Notes: generated by a model from the letters alone, not told the origin. A stretch of 64,000 bases of DNA from Alphaproteobacteria bacterium (GCA_028871795.1 JAGWMG010000008.1:1-64000), one strand, 5' to 3'; numbered from the stretch's first letter, positions 1 through 7,901 are shown. Numbers and translations are program-made.

Positions 1-165
1 AGCTTCAACGGCCGGCTGCGCGACGAGTTCTTGAACGAGACGCTGTTCACCTCGCTCGCCCAGGCGCGGGTCGAACTCGAAGAGTGGCGCCGCGACTACA
101 ACACCGTGCGGCCTCATTCTCGCATCGGCTGGCTCACGCCAGCCGCTTACGCGAAAGCTCAATGA
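1..165 (+). pseudogene. IS3-family transposase, 3' fragment
   Basis: The reading frame is open from base 1 and ends at TGA 163-165. It encodes the C-terminal 54 residues of an rve-type integrase core of the IS3 family (OrfB). The seen motifs are SFNGRLRDEFLNE at the start and YNTVRPHSRIGWLTP near the end, both characteristic of IS3/IS911-like elements. The last catalytic Glu of the DDE triad normally lies just before SFNGRL, so it falls outside the window. Whether the element is complete upstream cannot be seen. Its 3' end overlaps the last codons of the convergent HNH gene by seven bases, so the IS end sits within or against that gene. Confidence 0.85.
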
Positions 166-488
166 GCACCTGTGCATCGATCCGCCGCTTCGCGCTCAGG
201 CGCGCGAAAAAAATCGGCTTCGCCTTGCAGTGCGTGGCTCAGGCGCTCTAACGGATCGGGCGGTGTCCACACCGGTGGAAAGTGGTCGCGCTGGTCATCG
301 CTCAGTTTGCGATGGCAGTTGCGGCACAAAATAATCCGCTTGTCGCTGTAACGGCGGCCTCCCGGTTCATGCAATTCCAGGCAAAACGGATTGTCCTCCC
401 CACAAATCACGCAAGCTGGCATTGACGTGCCGAGCCTGGCATATGCCCTGCGAACTCTCGCGCGACGGCGTTTTTCATCATCATCCAT
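159..488 (-). CDS. small HNH-type zinc-binding protein
   Basis: 109 residues. A CxxC knuckle at residues 26-29 (CVIC) is followed by LELHEPGGR around residue 40 and by LCRNCHRKLSD at residues 54-63. This spacing is that of a compact HNH/McrA-type nuclease with a structural zinc held by two CxxC pairs. The usual His-His of the first beta strand (LELHH) reads His-Glu here, so nuclease activity is uncertain. The start is supported by AGGAG eight bases upstream. It lies 11 bases downstream of the 187-residue gene in the same direction, so the two are probably co-transcribed. The final residues overlap the IS3 transposase end and may be encoded by IS DNA. Confidence 0.7.
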   Translation of the reverse strand: MDDDEKRRRARVRRAYARLGTSMPACVICGEDNPFCLELHEPGGRRYSDKRIILCRNCHRKLSDDQRDHFPPVWTPPDPLERLSHALQGEADFFRAPEREAADRCTGAH

Positions 489-499
489 TTTTCGCGCTC

Positions 500-1063
500 C
501 TATTCTGGTTTCACGATTGCGTAGACAAGTTCGAAGGGCTCGACGCCAGAGGCGTCCAGAAAAAACAACACATTCGGACGGGTTTCGAAGATGTAGCGCT
601 TGCGGGACACATCGATGACCGATTGACCGCGAAACGGTGCGAGAAAATCGATATCTTCGGTTTCGAAGAATTGCCGCACGGCGCTCATATATTCGCCGAT
701 CAGCCGCGCAGTCTTCAGATCGCGCACCGTGATGACCTCGCGCTTGCCATTGGTATAGATCGGCATGCGCCGGAAGCGCCTATCACGCTTGAAGACCCAT
801 TTTCGGTTGCGCCGGGCGACGACGCCGGTCTTTAGAACATAGCGGCGAAGCTCTACCGATGACACGCCGATTTTCCGGGCGGCCAGGGCGAGTGTGTCGC
901 CGTTGCGCATGAACTTAAGACCCGCTTCATAGCGTGGGTCATAGCCCCGGATCGATTTCTTGCGATGCTTGCCTTTTTTTGCCGACTTACTCGTCCGCGC
1001 GGGTTTCGCCGCGATACGGCGCTTCGCTTTGGACCGACTCTGTTTGCGTTTTTTCATTCCCAT
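500..1063 (-). CDS. basic protein with HTH-like segment, function unknown
   Basis: 187 residues. The first 40 residues are extremely Lys/Arg-rich and low-complexity. Residues about 55-80 (TLALAARKIGVSSVELRRYV) read like a helix-turn-helix, with the alternation of small and hydrophobic positions typical of a DNA-binding segment. The remainder has no family I recognise. The gene precedes the HNH gene by 11 bases on the same strand, so the two likely form a short operon. A DNA-binding role is an inference from composition and the HTH-like segment only. Confidence 0.6.
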   Translation of the reverse strand: MGMKKRKQSRSKAKRRIAAKPARTSKSAKKGKHRKKSIRGYDPRYEAGLKFMRNGDTLALAARKIGVSSVELRRYVLKTGVVARRNRKWVFKRDRRFRRMPIYTNGKREVITVRDLKTARLIGEYMSAVRQFFETEDIDFLAPFRGQSVIDVSRKRYIFETRPNVLFFLDASGVEPFELVYAIVKPE

Positions 1064-1153
1064 CGTTCCCGAATGATCGGTTTCGATGGTCAGTGATATT
1101 ACGCAAGTCTATTTGAATGTCATCAAGGCCGACGCGCAGAAACACGCGTCGAT

Positions 1154-2029
1154 TCAGTGACGGTTTCTGCCAGCGATCTTTGTGCGATCAGGCGCCTTCA
1201 AGGTTAAACTGAATAGGCGAAACTTTTGGGCGTGCCGCATTGCCGTCGCAAGTGCTTGTTCAGATAACTTTGGAATCAGCGGCGCAATTGCTCTCTTGCA
1301 GAATCGGAAGGCCATCGATTTTCGTATCGTCGATTCTGGACCATTCGGTATTGCGTGATACGAAAAACGGCGGCCCAGTTCTCTTTCCCAGAAAAGGCGT
1401 GCAGCAACAACCCAATGAAGCAGTGCATCATCCGAAGGGCGACCGCCCAGGTTTTTCTTGTGAGGAATGTCCTCCAACGCACTTAGGATCAACGTGTTCA
1501 GTTCGACAAGAGTATCGCGGGTACGGTGCTCGGATTCGTATTCCTGATTTTCTTCGGCGAAGCCGTAGCGCATAAGGTCGCGCCCAAAGCCGACAGGTAA
1601 TCTCGGATCAAGAATAACGATTTCCGGCTTTTGCTGACCATGCCAAATCGGATTCCACAGGCGGTCCCGTTCGCTGTTGGTCAATTGCGAGAGTTGCCGC
1701 GTGAGGTTGTTTACGCTTTCGGATAGCATCAAAAGCTTCTTGTGGAGAATACGTAATTCGTCGTCGTGCGGTCGGCGTGTTTTTGAAGTCTTGTAAGTAT
1801 GCGCAGACTGCCTGAGAAAAACTTCTAGGGCATTGATTTGTTCGGACGTGCTGATTCCGAATTCGCGTACAAGGTCGCCAACGAAGTCATCGCTATATAC
1901 AGTAGCGAACTCTAGCGTGCTGGTCTTCGACGGCGCGTATTTATCCGAGCCTGCTTGGTGTTTCGACGACAGGTTTGGAAGAGGCTTACTTTTCCTGCTT
2001 GCTTTTTCCATGGCCCGTCTCTGAGGCAT
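1154..2029 (-). CDS. island protein of unknown function (291 aa)
   Basis: No family recognised. The N-terminal 40 residues are polar and basic, the middle is mostly helical (about residues 45-120), and the C-terminal third carries LGGRPSDDALLHWVVAARLFWERE-like sequence ending in KSMAFRFCKRAI. That pattern is common in unassigned proteins encoded near integrases and mobile elements in Proteobacteria. An internal ATG (codon 7, position 2011) is an alternative start. It is transcribed divergently from the Cas1-like gene, with about 170 bases between them that contain two inverted repeats. Base composition is less GC-rich than the chromosome to the right of 4744. Confidence 0.6.
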   Translation of the reverse strand: MPQRRAMEKASRKSKPLPNLSSKHQAGSDKYAPSKTSTLEFATVYSDDFVGDLVREFGISTSEQINALEVFLRQSAHTYKTSKTRRPHDDELRILHKKLLMLSESVNNLTRQLSQLTNSERDRLWNPIWHGQQKPEIVILDPRLPVGFGRDLMRYGFAEENQEYESEHRTRDTLVELNTLILSALEDIPHKKNLGGRPSDDALLHWVVAARLFWERELGRRFSYHAIPNGPESTIRKSMAFRFCKRAIAPLIPKLSEQALATAMRHAQKFRLFSLTLKAPDRTKIAGRNRH

Positions 2030-2146
2030 ACGACGCGTTGTGCTGCCGTTTCAGTAATTGGACCCATTTTCGGCGTCAGTGATTTGCGGCCCGTAAATGC
2101 GCTCCTAACAGCGCTAGGAGGCGTGTTGAGCGTGCTACCAGAGCGC

Positions 2147-2176
2147 CATTGTTAAGTTTATCGAATAATAACAATG
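2147..2176. promoter_or_regulatory. operator-like palindrome before the Cas1-like gene
   Basis: CATTGTTA at 2147-2154 and its perfect inverse TAACAATG at 2169-2176 are separated by 14 AT-rich bases. The half-sites are about 22 bases apart centre to centre, roughly two helical turns, as expected for a dimeric repressor site. It lies 27 bases upstream of the GTG start at 2203 and in the divergent region shared with the 291-residue gene. The binding protein is unknown. Confidence 0.45.
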
Positions 2177-2202
2177 AGTTAGACGCCATAGAGGGGTATA
2201 TT

Positions 2203-2835
2203 GTGAGGGACGGACGGAGGCTGCGCGTGCACGATAAGCCACATATTCAGGGTCAATATGAACGTGATGAAGACGATACCGACTGGTGCGACCGTTCGGA
2301 ATTCTGGCGGGCTTACTGTCCCAAACAAGGCCGGGGTCGCAAACGGAAATACCGGTTCCGGCAGCCATTGATTCTGTGCGGTCACGGTGTCCGGTTGCGC
2401 GTCGATCATGGCACGCTGTTTATCCGCAACGGGTTCACACACTACCCACAGGAGCGTGAGGAATTTCGTTTCTTTCCCGGCGATGCGAGTTTGCTCGACC
2501 GAATTGTCATCCTAGACGGGAGTGGCGGACTATCGTTCGATGCCTTGAGTTGGTTCTCCGAGCAACAAATTACCCTTGTTCAACTGAATTGGCGCGGAGA
2601 AGTAAACGTTGTTGGCAGCGCGGTCGGCCATAGCGCGAAGCGCAATCTCGTAGAGGCCCAGCTTGCCGCACAACATGGAAAGCAACGCATCGAAATCGCT
2701 CGCTGGCTGATACACGGTAAGATCGCCGCCAGTTTGGACACGTTGCGAAAGACGCTGGATAAATCTTTTGAGCGCAACGCCGCTACCGAACGGCTTAGAA
2801 GGTCGCTCAAACGGACCGGCGACGCGCTCAAGTAA
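2203..2835 (+). CDS. Cas1-like protein lacking the catalytic C-terminal domain
   Basis: 210 residues from GTG 2203, which has GAGGGG six bases upstream; longer TTG-initiated forms exist but have no ribosome site. Residues about 55-150 match a Cas1 N-terminal beta domain: QPLILCGHGVRLRV, then RIVILDGSGGLSFDALSWF, then LVQLNWRGEV. These are followed by the first helix of the C-terminal domain (AQLAAQ, then WLIHGKIAASLDTLRKTL). Full-length Cas1 is about 300-340 residues and carries its Glu-His-Asp metal site after this point. Here the frame stops before any of them, so integrase activity is not expected. No cas2 or CRISPR array is visible. It overlaps the longest helicase frame by 68 bases. It may be a relic, or a DNA-binding module kept with the helicase. 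Confidence 0.7.
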   Translation: MRDGRRLRVHDKPHIQGQYERDEDDTDWCDRSEFWRAYCPKQGRGRKRKYRFRQPLILCGHGVRLRVDHGTLFIRNGFTHYPQEREEFRFFPGDASLLDRIVILDGSGGLSFDALSWFSEQQITLVQLNWRGEVNVVGSAVGHSAKRNLVEAQLAAQHGKQRIEIARWLIHGKIAASLDTLRKTLDKSFERNAATERLRRSLKRTGDALK

Positions 2836-4543
2836 GCCTCGCAAAAATGACCCTGGCGCGGCGCCAGCGCTTAGCGCAGGCCGCAAGGCGGAACTCACGC
2901 GTTGCGGAATGCGGCTTTTTCGGAATCGCGTTGCCAAAGAACGAGAATACTCTTCGAGAAAATACCAAGTTGCCACAGCGGTCGAAGCGGTATCGTTGGC
3001 CTCGGCGGGAGACAATTCCGCCATCGAACTTCCTACGGGAACGGGAAAGACATTGATCGCCTGCTTGGCGTCTGTACTTTGGAAGGCAACCTATCCAAAC
3101 AGCCGTGTCTTGCTCGTCGTCCCATCTCGCACATTGGTCATCCAACATTTTGAAGTCGCGCAATGGGTAGCAACCGAAATTGTGGTCGATATGCTGCGTG
3201 ACGAGCAATCTGGCAATCCCGGGTCGCTTCGCGCCTCGCTGTTGCGAGCCGATCTTCTCATAACGACACCCGGATTATTGGCGGGAGCGCTCGAACGCAG
3301 ACTCGTTGATCGCAAATATGTTGAGTCAATTAGATTTGTGATCGTGGATGAATTCGACACGTTTGTCGTTATAGAGGAAGCGGAATGGGACACAGTTTCA
3401 CGCTTTGCGGATCACTGGGCTCGGCTGAAAAGCCAGCTCTCTGACAAGGCACGATACCTCGTGAAATCAGCCACTCTAATGCTCGGTGATCGACGAAATG
3501 ATTCTGGGGATCGCACACGCACGAACCGTCGCGCGCAGGCCATAGTCGAAACATTGGCCCCTGTCCGAATAGAAGTTCCAGAACGTCAATACTCAAGAGT
3601 CATCCCGTACCAGTCGGTAATTGAAGTACGCCGATACGACGCAAGGATCGCAAAATTGTTAGCGGGCGTATCGACATCAAAGGGGATAGCTCATCTGATG
3701 TTGGACGAAATCGCTGGACCAACCGACTACAACAAAGTCGAGCGCCTCGCGCCAGCGATATGCAAAGGGGTCACCATTCGATCATCAAGGACCTCGGGCA
3801 CGGTCCGCGAGGTCCAAACCACGATCATTACTCCCAAGGTTCGCGAGCAATACTGTTACATCACGAAATTGAAGATGATGCCGCAGCATATAGTCGAAGA
3901 CCTGACGCTGAATTTGGGCGTCAAAATTCAAGATTGCAGGATTAAGACGTCCCGCAACGAAATAGTCTTCCTTGAAGGAGCCACCGTCCTTGACGACCGG
4001 CGACCGGAGGGATGCTTTGAATTTTGTCCCGGAAGAAAGGTCGAGGCGTTGGTTCAAACGTTGGGCGAAAAGAGCAAGGCGAAGCTTCGCGGCGTCGTAT
4101 TTTGTCGAACCATTCGTCTTTTGAACGGACTAAAATCTCAACTCGCCGGAAAAAGGATGCCTTTGTTCGAGCTCACGGGCGAGATGTCGGATTCGATGCG
4201 CTCCCTAGCGATTCGTGAATTCCGCAATAGCAATGGCGGCATTCTGCTCATGACGCGGACAACGGGCGGGCGCGGGCTCGATCTTCCTTTCGGGCATTAT
4301 GGCGTTTTTTATAGTCCGAAGTCTGACCCTGTTCAGATGTGGCAGGAAATGTCGCGTATCCGATCAACGGTGTCCCATAAGAAGGATACCTTTGTCCTGT
4401 GCTACGATAAAACGTTCGAGAGTACTACTTTGACTTCGGCATTGACACAAATGAGCGAACAGAGCCTCCGCTTAACACATGCAATTGTAGGACTGAAGGC
4501 CACAGTTCAGACCAATGCGATCAACTATCGAGCAGAGATGTAA
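2768..4543 (+). CDS. SF2 DEAD/DEAH-like helicase paired with Cas1-like protein
   Basis: 591 residues from TTG 2768, or 544 from ATG 2909, which begins after the Cas1-like stop; neither start has a strong ribosome site. Helicase motifs occur in order: a Q-like RKYQ near residue 65, Walker A ELPTGTGKT near residue 90, motif Ia VVPSRTL, motif II VDEFD (DEFD in place of DEAD/DEAH), motif III SAT, motif V TRTTGGRGLDLP, and motif VI QEMSRIRS. Both RecA-like lobes are therefore present. No HD, nuclease or HRDC domain is seen. A 180-residue insert between the lobes is not recognised. It probably acts as a nucleic-acid translocase. The link with the Cas1-like gene is positional. Confidence 0.8.
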   Translation: MSATPLPNGLEGRSNGPATRSSKPRKNDPGAAPALSAGRKAELTRCGMRLFRNRVAKEREYSSRKYQVATAVEAVSLASAGDNSAIELPTGTGKTLIACLASVLWKATYPNSRVLLVVPSRTLVIQHFEVAQWVATEIVVDMLRDEQSGNPGSLRASLLRADLLITTPGLLAGALERRLVDRKYVESIRFVIVDEFDTFVVIEEAEWDTVSRFADHWARLKSQLSDKARYLVKSATLMLGDRRNDSGDRTRTNRRAQAIVETLAPVRIEVPERQYSRVIPYQSVIEVRRYDARIAKLLAGVSTSKGIAHLMLDEIAGPTDYNKVERLAPAICKGVTIRSSRTSGTVREVQTTIITPKVREQYCYITKLKMMPQHIVEDLTLNLGVKIQDCRIKTSRNEIVFLEGATVLDDRRPEGCFEFCPGRKVEALVQTLGEKSKAKLRGVVFCRTIRLLNGLKSQLAGKRMPLFELTGEMSDSMRSLAIREFRNSNGGILLMTRTTGGRGLDLPFGHYGVFYSPKSDPVQMWQEMSRIRSTVSHKKDTFVLCYDKTFESTTLTSALTQMSEQSLRLTHAIVGLKATVQTNAINYRAEM

Positions 4544-4702
4544 TTGGCGCCCGTCATCATCTGGCCGATAGCGGAACAGCCGTATCTGACGTGTATGTTC
4601 CATATGCCGGTCGAAGTAGCCATTTCTGCAGAAACGTCGGCGGCTGAAGGTTGCCAAAAATGTCTGTTTCGAGCCTTATCCCTATACCCCCTCCTCCCCC
4701 TA

Positions 4703-4725
4703 CCCCCTCCCGCAAGGGGAGGGGG
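4703..4725. repeat. C-rich hairpin repeat, complete copy
   Basis: CCCCCTCCC (4703-4711), loop GCAAG, and GGGAGGGGG (4717-4725) form a 9-bp perfect stem in the 200-base gap between the helicase and uvrC. Degenerate half copies occur at 18975-18994 and 30662-30685, so this looks like a dispersed extragenic palindrome rather than a unique terminator. The rest of the 4544-4743 gap shows no gene. Confidence 0.6.
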
Positions 4726-4743
4726 AAAGCTATCCTCTGAAGG

Positions 4744-6609
4744 ATGGAGGATGATGCTCAGATAACCGCCCCCCTCTCCGGCGTTGCGCGCATCGCGGCG
4801 TATGTGAAGACGCTGCCGGATGCGCCGGGCGTCTATCGCATGATGGATGCCAAAGCCGACGTGCTTTACGTCGGCAAGGCCAAGAGCCTGAAAAAACGCG
4901 TGGCGTCCTACGCCAAGTCCGGCGGACATACCGAGCGCATCGCCCGGATGATCGCCGACACCGCCGAGATGCTGTTCGTCACCACGGCGTCGGAGACCGA
5001 GGCGCTGCTGCTGGAATCGAACCTCATCAAGCGCCTGAAGCCGCGCTACAACGTGTCGTTCCGCGACGACAAATCGTTCCCCAACATCCTGCTGCGCCAG
5101 GACCACGCTTTCCCGCAGCTTCTCAAGCACCGCGGCGCCAAGACCACGAAAGGCGTCTATTTCGGGCCGTTCGCCAACACCGGAGCGGTCAACCGCACCC
5201 TCAACACGCTGCAGCGGGCGTTTCTGTTGCGCTCCTGCTCGGATTCGGTGTTCGAGGCGCGCACGCGGCCCTGCCTGCTGTTCCAGATCAAGCGCTGCGC
5301 GGCGCCCTGCGTGGGCCGGATCGACGCGGCGGCGTACCGGGAACTGGTGGAGGAAGCGCAGCGTTTCCTCGCCGGAAAAAGCCGCGCCGTGCAAGGCGAA
5401 CTCGCGAGGGACATGGAAACGGCCGCCGCCGCCCTCGACTACGAACGCGCGGCGCGGCTGCGCGACCGGGTGCGCGCCATGAATCAGATCCAATCGGTGC
5501 AAGGCATCAACCCGTCCAGCTTCGCCGAGGCCGATCTGTTCGCCGCCTTCAACCAGGGTAGTGAGACCTGCGTGCAGGTCTTCTTCTTCCGTGCCGGACA
5601 GAATTGGGGCAATCGCCCCTATTTCCCCCGCCACACGGGCGAGCTTTCCACCGGCGAAGTGCTGGAAGCCTTCATCGGCCAGTTCTACGACGAGCGCCCC
5701 GCGCCCGGCCTGATCCTGCTCTCCGAGAAGATACCCAACCGCGAGCTGCTCAGCGAAGCGTTGTCGCTGCGCGCGGAACGCAAGGTGCGGATCGTGGCGC
5801 CCGAACGCGGCGAGAAGCGCGAACTGATGGAGATGGCGCTCAACAACGCGCGCGAACAGCTCGGCCGGCGCCTGGCGGAGAATGCGGCCCAGCGCGAGCT
5901 GCTCGAAGGCGTGGCGGACACCTTCGGCCTCGATACCCCGCCGCGCCGCGTGGAAGTGTACGACAACTCGCATATCCAGGGCGGCCACGCGGTGGGCGGC
6001 ATGATTGTCGCGGGACCGGATGGCTTCGAAAAAGGCGAATACCGCAAGTTCAACATCAAGACGGCTGAGCTCGCGCCCGGCGACGATTATGCGATGATGC
6101 GCGAAGTGCTGACGCGGCGCTTCGCGCGCCTGATGAAAGAGGACGACGCCAAGGCCAAACGCCCCGACCTGGTGCTGATCGACGGCGGGCCGGGGCAATT
6201 GGCCGTCGCCTGCCAGGTGTTCGCCGATCTGGGCGTGGAGAACGTGGCGCTGGCGGCGATTTCCAAGGGCGCCGAGCGCGACGCCGGCTACGAGCATTTC
6301 CACCTGCCCGGGAAAGCGCCGTTCCGCCTCGATCAGAAGAGTGCGGTCCTTTACTATCTGCAACGCCTGCGCGACGAGGCCCACCGCTTCGCCATCGGCA
6401 GTCACCGCAAGAAGCGCTCCAAGGCCATCGGCGCCAATCCCCTGGACGAGATCGCCGGCGTCGGCGCCTCGCGCAAGCGCGCGCTGCTGCAGCATTTCGG
6501 CTCGGCGCGCGCGGTGGCCGGAGCAAGTCTGGCGGACATCGAAGGCGTGCCGGGCGTCTCGGACACACTCGCCAAGAAAATCCACGACTTCTTCCATCCC
6601 AGCGGATGA
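4744..6609 (+). CDS. uvrC: excinuclease ABC subunit UvrC
   Basis: 621 residues, the family length. UvrC makes the 3' and 5' incisions in nucleotide excision repair after UvrAB damage recognition. Seen in order: an N-terminal GIY-YIG nuclease (PGVYRMM and LYVGKAKSLKKRV, residues about 25-60), a UVR motif (ALDYERAARLRDRV, about 230), the RNase H-like 5' nuclease domain (VEVYDNSHIQGGHAVGG, about 405), and a C-terminal helix-hairpin-helix pair (IAGVGASRKRALLQHFG and IEGVPGVSDTLAKKI). It begins the operon uvrC-pgsA-moaD-moaE, with 18 bases to pgsA. It is the first gene of normal chromosomal composition after the island. Confidence 0.97.
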   Translation: MEDDAQITAPLSGVARIAAYVKTLPDAPGVYRMMDAKADVLYVGKAKSLKKRVASYAKSGGHTERIARMIADTAEMLFVTTASETEALLLESNLIKRLKPRYNVSFRDDKSFPNILLRQDHAFPQLLKHRGAKTTKGVYFGPFANTGAVNRTLNTLQRAFLLRSCSDSVFEARTRPCLLFQIKRCAAPCVGRIDAAAYRELVEEAQRFLAGKSRAVQGELARDMETAAAALDYERAARLRDRVRAMNQIQSVQGINPSSFAEADLFAAFNQGSETCVQVFFFRAGQNWGNRPYFPRHTGELSTGEVLEAFIGQFYDERPAPGLILLSEKIPNRELLSEALSLRAERKVRIVAPERGEKRELMEMALNNAREQLGRRLAENAAQRELLEGVADTFGLDTPPRRVEVYDNSHIQGGHAVGGMIVAGPDGFEKGEYRKFNIKTAELAPGDDYAMMREVLTRRFARLMKEDDAKAKRPDLVLIDGGPGQLAVACQVFADLGVENVALAAISKGAERDAGYEHFHLPGKAPFRLDQKSAVLYYLQRLRDEAHRFAIGSHRKKRSKAIGANPLDEIAGVGASRKRALLQHFGSARAVAGASLADIEGVPGVSDTLAKKIHDFFHPSG

Positions 6610-6627
6610 AAGCGTAAACCAGGGGCG

Positions 6628-7200
6628 ATGATACGGCTGCCCAACATCCTGACCGTCCTGCGCATCGCCCTGGTGCCGGTGTTCGCCATCGCCTTCTGGC
6701 TGCCCGGCGAGACGGCGCGGCTGATCGCCTTCGCCATCTTCTGCGTCGCCGCGATCAGCGACGCGCTCGACGGGCTGGCGGCGCGCAAGCTGAACGCCGG
6801 CAGCGATTTCGGCCGCATGCTCGATCCCATCGCCGACAAGATCCTGGTGGGTGTGGCGCTGATGATGCTGGTGGCCGACCACAAATTCGACGGCTGGAGG
6901 CTGGTGCCGGCGCTGGTCATCCTGTCGCGCGAGTTCCTGGTTTCGGGCCTGCGCGAATTCCTGGCGGGCACCGACGTCAGCGTGCCGGTCAGCTTCTTCG
7001 CCAAGATCAAGACCGCGATCCAGATGATCGCCATCGGCGCGATGATCCTCGGGCCCATGGCCGACAAGGTGGTGCCGGGGGCGCTCGCCTTCGCCTATGT
7101 GGCGCTGTGGGTGGCCGCCGCCCTGACGGTGGGTACGGGTTACGTCTATTTGCGCGCGGGCCTGGCCCATGCCCGTCCGCGCCGCGAGACGCCGGCGTGA
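6628..7200 (+). CDS. pgsA: CDP-diacylglycerol--glycerol-3-phosphate 3-phosphatidyltransferase
   Basis: 190 residues, an integral inner-membrane enzyme making phosphatidylglycerol phosphate from CDP-diacylglycerol and glycerol-3-phosphate. The CDP-alcohol phosphotransferase signature D-x2-DG-x2-AR-x8-G-x3-D-x3-D is complete, with Asp45, Asp48, Asp66 and Asp70 (in DALDGLAAR and GRMLDPIAD). About five hydrophobic segments surround it. Downstream of uvrC by 18 bases; its TGA shares bases with the GTG start of moaD. The uvrC-pgsA order is common in Proteobacteria. Confidence 0.96.
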   Translation: MIRLPNILTVLRIALVPVFAIAFWLPGETARLIAFAIFCVAAISDALDGLAARKLNAGSDFGRMLDPIADKILVGVALMMLVADHKFDGWRLVPALVILSREFLVSGLREFLAGTDVSVPVSFFAKIKTAIQMIAIGAMILGPMADKVVPGALAFAYVALWVAAALTVGTGYVYLRAGLAHARPRRETPA

Positions 7201-7448
7201 AACTCGTCTATTTCGCCTGGGTGCGGCAAACGATCGGCAAGAAGGAAGAAGAGTTCGCTCTTCCCGCCGGGGTCGCCACCGTGCGCGATCTCGCCGTGCA
7301 TCTGCGCACGCGCGGGCCTGGCTATGCGCAGGCGTTCGGCGATCTGGCGCGATTGCGCGCGGCGTCGAACCAGGTGCATGTCGGCTTCGACGCGCCCGTC
7401 GGCGAGGGCGACGAAATCGCCTTCTTTCCTCCGGTGACGGGAGGATGA
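7197..7448 (+). CDS. moaD: molybdopterin synthase small subunit MoaD
   Basis: 83 residues from GTG 7197, which overlaps the pgsA stop as GTGA. A beta-grasp ubiquitin-like sulfur carrier: it begins KLVYFAWVRQTIG and ends in the obligatory Gly-Gly (PPVTGG), whose C-terminal thiocarboxylate donates sulfur to precursor Z. The moaE start overlaps its stop (ATGA), matching the stoichiometric MoaD-MoaE complex. Confidence 0.95.
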   Translation: MKLVYFAWVRQTIGKKEEEFALPAGVATVRDLAVHLRTRGPGYAQAFGDLARLRAASNQVHVGFDAPVGEGDEIAFFPPVTGG

Positions 7449-7897
7449 GCGCGATGACACCAACGATCCGCATCCAGCGTGAAGCGTTCGATCTCGCGCG
7501 CGAGGCGGAAGCCTTGTCGCGCGACGGCGTCGGCGCGGTCGTCAGCTTCACCGGCCACGTGCGCGGCGACGGCGGGCTGACGTCGCTCGTCCTCGAACAT
7601 TATCCGGGCATGACCGAGCGCGAGATCGCACGCCATGCGCAAGAAGCCGCGAGCCGCTGGCCGCTTCTGGGCGTCACCGTCATCCATCGCATCGGCGAAT
7701 TGAAGCCGGGCGAGCGCATCGTGCTGGTCGCCGTCGCCGCGAGCCACCGCGGGGACGCCTTCGCCGCGTGCAACTTCCTGATGGATCATCTCAAGACCAC
7801 CGCGACGTTCTGGAAGCAGGAACGGCGCGGCGGCGAGACCGTCTGGGTCGAAGCCAGGCGCTCGGACGACGGCGCGGCGAAGCGGTGGACGAAATAA
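7445..7897 (+). CDS. moaE: molybdopterin synthase catalytic subunit MoaE
   Basis: 150 residues, starting in the ATGA overlap with moaD. MoaE binds cyclic pyranopterin monophosphate and, with MoaD thiocarboxylate, forms molybdopterin. Seen signatures are GAVVSFTGHVRG (about 25-36), LEHYPGM, VIHRIGELKPGE, AASHRGDAF, and the active-site stretch MDHLKTTATFWKQE with the expected lysines. Last gene of the uvrC operon; it meets the convergent ilvE gene four bases later. Confidence 0.96.
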   Translation: MSAMTPTIRIQREAFDLAREAEALSRDGVGAVVSFTGHVRGDGGLTSLVLEHYPGMTEREIARHAQEAASRWPLLGVTVIHRIGELKPGERIVLVAVAASHRGDAFAACNFLMDHLKTTATFWKQERRGGETVWVEARRSDDGAAKRWTK

Positions 7898-7901
7898 TGC
7901 G

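Noticed and set aside
1-4743. CRISPR array near the Cas1-like gene
   Set aside because: No regularly spaced direct repeats of 25-40 bases are visible; only short unrelated inverted repeats.
4525-7551. 1008-residue open frame on the minus strand
   Set aside because: It runs antisense through uvrC, pgsA and moaD, which have complete domain motifs. The composition is that of a GC-rich shadow frame.
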